Part shown: one piece after another, positions 24,238 through 27,266 of the stretch
Position numbering within the stretch: position 1 is the first letter of the stretch
Layout: each line of letters starts with the position of its first letter
Assembly (NCBI GenBank): GCA_017428805.1
Contig: JAFRQC010000075.1
Location: forward strand, 1-27,266
Source: Prevotella sp.
GTDB taxonomy: Bacteria > Bacteroidota > Bacteroidia > Bacteroidales > Bacteroidaceae
DNA: 27,266 nucleotides
Reading direction: 5' to 3'
Made by a program: the position numbers and the translations under genes
Notes under the pieces: generated by a model
The model's input: only the letters and a program-made list of their open reading frames with translations
Told to the model about the DNA's origin: nothing
Databases searched by the model: none

Positions 24238-25188
24238 ATGAATAAGTATCAACATTGGCTGTGCGTCGCACTAGTGTTTTGCGTTGCATGCGTCGTGAAT
24301 GCCCAACCGAAGCTGGTTTTTACCCCACAATGGACGGCCCAGTCGCAGTTCGTGGGATTTTATGTGGCAAGTAGTATGGGTTTCTATCAGGAGGCCGGTC
24401 TTGACGTGGTGATCAGGCATCCTGCCGCCTCTAAACCCAGCATCGACTATCTCACCGAAGGCGAGAGCCAGTTTATCACGCTGAACCTGGTGACGGCTAT
24501 GAACTTCATCGACAATGGCATCCCTTTGGTCAACGTCCTGCAGATGTCACAGCAGAACAACCTGATGATTGTCTCCCATACGCCCTTGAATGGCAAGGAG
24601 AGCCTTCGGGGCAAAAAGGTGGGACACTGGAAGTCCGGCTTCAGCGAGTTGCCAATGGCGATGGACAAGAAGTACGGCCTCGATATCCAGTGGATACCAT
24701 TCATCTCGAACGTCAACCTCTATATCTCCGGGGCCATCGACGCCGCCCTGGCGATGAGCTACAACGAGTTCTTCCAGCTGAAGATGGCCGGACAGCGCAT
24801 CAAGAAGGAGCAAGTGTTGTATATGCGTGACATCGGTTACAACGTGCCGGAAGACGGTGTCTATGTGACATCTGACTTCTATCGCAAGCATAAGGATCTC
24901 GTGACGAAATTCGCTGAGGCCACCCGCAAGGGCTGGGAATGGGCAGTAGAGCATCCTGAAGAGGCACTCGACATCGTGATGGTCACTATGCGGCAGAGCG
25001 GTATCCCCGGCAATATGATTGCGCAGGAATGGATGCTGAAACAGATTCTGAACCAGCTGGCCGACAAGGATACCGGCAAGCGCTCCTACAAGCTGGAGCC
25101 CAAAGCCGTGGAGCTGGCCAACCGCATCCTCCTGGAGAGCGGCGTCATTAAAAAAGAAATCACCTATCATCAGATCACACAACTATGA
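24238..25188 (+). CDS. NMT1/THI5-like periplasmic substrate-binding protein
   Basis: A 316-residue exported binding protein. The signal peptide probably ends VVNA-Q near residue 22, with no convincing lipobox. The mature start KLVFTPQWTAQSQFVGFYVASSMGFYQEAGLDV is typical of the NMT1/THI5/SsuA group. Members bind thiamine precursors, alkanesulfonates, taurine, nitrate or similar small molecules for ABC import. GESQFITLN and LRGKKVGHWKSGF are further family landmarks. No ABC permease or ATPase gene is present on either side. Instead its stop codon overlaps the start of a membrane-bound phosphatase (ATGA). It may therefore present its ligand to that sensor, which is inference. The ligand cannot be read from sequence. 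Confidence 0.88.
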   Translation: MNKYQHWLCVALVFCVACVVNAQPKLVFTPQWTAQSQFVGFYVASSMGFYQEAGLDVVIRHPAASKPSIDYLTEGESQFITLNLVTAMNFIDNGIPLVNVLQMSQQNNLMIVSHTPLNGKESLRGKKVGHWKSGFSELPMAMDKKYGLDIQWIPFISNVNLYISGAIDAALAMSYNEFFQLKMAGQRIKKEQVLYMRDIGYNVPEDGVYVTSDFYRKHKDLVTKFAEATRKGWEWAVEHPEEALDIVMVTMRQSGIPGNMIAQEWMLKQILNQLADKDTGKRSYKLEPKAVELANRILLESGVIKKEITYHQITQL

Positions 25189-27266
25189 TCCAGACAAAAA
25201 AAACGAAAGGATTCCATTCGTTGCATTCCAGGCTGACGCTATGGGTTATGCTGACGGTGTTGGCCGTCTTCGTCCTCATCACCATCATCATCACCAACGT
25301 CATCCGCAAAGCATTGCTAAGCAGTTCCGAGGAGAATGCGAAAAGCCGTATCGAGATTGCCAACCAGCACATCAACAGTATACTCGTCGGAGTGGAAGTG
25401 GCTGTGGACAACGTGATACCGGAGGTTATGGAAAAACTGGACACCCCCGACCAGTTCTATCCGATGGTTCAAAAGATTCTGGAGCTTAATCCTCCCATCA
25501 TCGGCTCTGCCATTGCCTTTGAGCCCAACTATTTCCCCCAGAAGGGTGAGCACTTCTCCCCTTACGCCTATCGCACGGTCAACGGCACCATCGAGACAAA
25601 ACAGCTGGGCTCGTCGGAATACGAGTACCACTACATGGACTGGTATCAGATTCCCAAACTGCTGAAGAAGAACTACTGGAGCGAGCCATATTATGACACT
25701 GGCGGCGGTGAGCAGATGATGACCACCTACTCGCATCCTATCTATGACAAGGATGGCAACCTGATAGCGGTACTCACTGCTGACGTGTCGTTGAACTGGC
25801 TGACGGAGCTGGTGGCGAAGAGCGACATTGAACTGAATGACAGACTTCAGGGTACACAGACAGATACAACAGGATTCAAGATCACCGATACATTCCTCTA
25901 TACGCATGCCTATTCATTCATTATTGGACGTGGCGCCACTTATATCACCCACCCCATGAGCGAACGAATCCTGAACGACACCTACTTCGTTTACTCCATG
26001 GAGACGAACGACTCTCTCGATGCACAGATTGGTTACGACATGGTGGACGGTCTCTCCGGTATGCGTGAAATCATCCGCGACGGCGTGAAATTCCTCATCT
26101 GCTATGCGCCTATCGAGCGCACAGGATGGTCGATGGCTACGGTTATACCTGCCAAGATCATCTATGGCAGTTCGCAGTTGCTCAGTTACCTTGTCCTGCT
26201 CATTATGTTTATAGGGTTGGTCGTGCTCTTCCTCATCTGTAACTCGGTGGTCATGCGCATCACCCGTCCGTTGGCACGCTTTGCCGACTCTGCCGACGAG
26301 GTTGCTAAAGGAAATCTGGATGCGACGCTGCCCGACATCAAGACCAAGGACGAGATGGCTCGTCTGAGCCAGTCGTTCTCACTCATGCAGACCTCTCTGA
26401 AGCAGCAGATGGAGGAACTGCGTCGTTCCACCGCCTCGAAGGCAGCCATCGAGAGTGAGCTCAAGGTAGCCAGCGACATTCAGATGTCCATGCTGCCGAA
26501 GATCTTCCCCGCCTATCCCGATCGTGACGATATCGATATCTTCGGACAGCTGACACCGGCGAAGGCCGTCGGTGGCGATCTCTTCGACTTCTTCATCCGC
26601 GACGAGAAGCTCTTCTTCTGCATCGGCGACGTCTCTGGTAAGGGTGTGCCAGCCGCTCTGGTGATGGCCGTCACCCGTGCCCAGTTCCGTACCGTCTCAG
26701 CCCATGAGTCAATGCCGGAGCGTATCATCACCCGTCTGAATGACACGATGAGTGAGGGCAACGACTCCAACATGTTCGTGACGCTCTTCGTGGGCGTGCT
26801 CGACCTGCCGACAGGACGTCTGCGTTATTGCAATGCCGGTCATGATGCACCGATGCTCATCGGGTCCAGCATCGGCATGCTGCCTTGCGACTCCAACCTG
26901 CCTGTCGGTGTGATGGGCGACTGGAAGTTCACGATGCAGGAAACGCAGATAGATCCCGGCACCACCATTTTCCTTTATACCGACGGACTCACCGAGGCTG
27001 AGAACATCAAGCATGACCAGTTCACCGAGGAGCGTATCTTGAAGGTGGCAGAAACATCCCTGGCTACAAACAATCACGACCCTCATCGGCTCGTGGAGAA
27101 TATGACTACGGCTGTCAAGGAATTCGTCAATGGTGCCGAACAGAGTGACGACCTGACCATGCTGGCCATCCAATACACGAAGCAGCAACTCGACGTGCGC
27201 TACCAGCGCAGCCTCACGCTGACCAACGACGTCCAGCAGGTGCCCCAGTTGGCAGAATTCGTCGAT
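25185..27266 (+). CDS. Membrane sensor with Cache-like, HAMP and PP2C (SpoIIE/RsbU) domains, truncated by the window end
   Basis: An open frame of 694 codons runs to the window edge without a stop. Helix 1 is at about 17-40. A periplasmic region (about 41-325) follows, with Cache-like landmarks such as YWSEPYYD and YSHPIYDKDGNLIAVLTADVSL. Helix 2 is at about 328-350, then HAMP (ITRPLARFADSADEVAKGNL) and a short coiled coil. A complete PP2C phosphatase comes next (about 430-665). Its metal-binding motifs are intact: VGGDLFDFF, GDVSGKG, YTDGLTE and SDDLTML. The last visible residues (SLTLTNDVQQVPQLAEFVD) look like the start of an RsbW-like ATPase domain. The likely role is control of a partner-switching anti-sigma or STAS pathway in response to a periplasmic signal. 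It overlaps the binding-protein gene by 4 bases. Confidence 0.93.
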   Translation, partial: MIQTKKTKGFHSLHSRLTLWVMLTVLAVFVLITIIITNVIRKALLSSSEENAKSRIEIANQHINSILVGVEVAVDNVIPEVMEKLDTPDQFYPMVQKILELNPPIIGSAIAFEPNYFPQKGEHFSPYAYRTVNGTIETKQLGSSEYEYHYMDWYQIPKLLKKNYWSEPYYDTGGGEQMMTTYSHPIYDKDGNLIAVLTADVSLNWLTELVAKSDIELNDRLQGTQTDTTGFKITDTFLYTHAYSFIIGRGATYITHPMSERILNDTYFVYSMETNDSLDAQIGYDMVDGLSGMREIIRDGVKFLICYAPIERTGWSMATVIPAKIIYGSSQLLSYLVLLIMFIGLVVLFLICNSVVMRITRPLARFADSADEVAKGNLDATLPDIKTKDEMARLSQSFSLMQTSLKQQMEELRRSTASKAAIESELKVASDIQMSMLPKIFPAYPDRDDIDIFGQLTPAKAVGGDLFDFFIRDEKLFFCIGDVSGKGVPAALVMAVTRAQFRTVSAHESMPERIITRLNDTMSEGNDSNMFVTLFVGVLDLPTGRLRYCNAGHDAPMLIGSSIGMLPCDSNLPVGVMGDWKFTMQETQIDPGTTIFLYTDGLTEAENIKHDQFTEERILKVAETSLATNNHDPHRLVENMTTAVKEFVNGAEQSDDLTMLAIQYTKQQLDVRYQRSLTLTNDVQQVPQLAEFVD

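Noticed and set aside
24238..25188. Component of an ABC importer operon
   Set aside because: No permease or ATPase gene is found on either side; the only coupled gene is a sensor phosphatase.

Overview
The window looks like chromosomal DNA of a Bacteroidota organism, most likely Prevotellaceae. The reasons are Bacteroidota-type promoters (TTTG, about 20 bases, TAnnTTTG), DUF3127 and DUF4835 proteins, a BspA-like leucine-rich-repeat surface protein with a type IX secretion-like C-terminus, a BACON-type lipoprotein and a VirE_N/DUF3987 protein. I see no rRNA, tRNA, CRISPR array or transposase. Coding density is high. No gene-free stretch exceeds about 210 bases, the largest being the ispE-galE spacer at 18569-18771.

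Layout: (1) 128-2698 (+), a solitary VirE_N/DUF3987 primase-helicase-like gene, ended by a strong hairpin. (2) 9202-2774 (-), a probable five-gene run: dnaN, a DEDDh exonuclease, a DUF4835 secreted protein, recN and an exported TPR protein with a decayed trypsin-like domain. A TTTG-N20-TAATTTTG promoter lies in front of dnaN. (3) 9374-9802 (+), a DUF3127 protein divergent from dnaN that ends in an SSB-like DDLPF tail. (4) 11461-9978 (-), trmN6 and a nitrilase-family amidase, coupled by an ATGA overlap. (5) 11601-18568 (+), lon, tgt, an LptF/LptG-type permease, a DEAD-box helicase and ispE, tightly packed with two overlaps and closed by a hairpin terminator. (6) 24086-18772 (-), the BspA-like protein, a small BACON-type lipoprotein and galE. 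(7) 24238-27266 (+), a secreted NMT1/THI5-like binding protein overlapping by ATGA a membrane sensor (Cache-like, HAMP, PP2C/SpoIIE phosphatase) that runs off the window end.

Two themes stand out. First, many gene junctions are made of short tandem arrays with exact unit lengths of 7, 8, 9 or 10 bases. Several arrays run into genes: they encode the signal-peptide cores of two exported proteins, the C-terminal tail of Lon, and the GTG start codons of tgt and the helicase. Second, a REP-like palindrome found as an inverted pair behind ispE also occurs in frame inside lon. The pairing of an orphan periplasmic binding protein with a PP2C phosphatase sensor is the best candidate here for a little-described signalling unit. 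All family calls are by eye from motifs and remembered family features; no database search was run.
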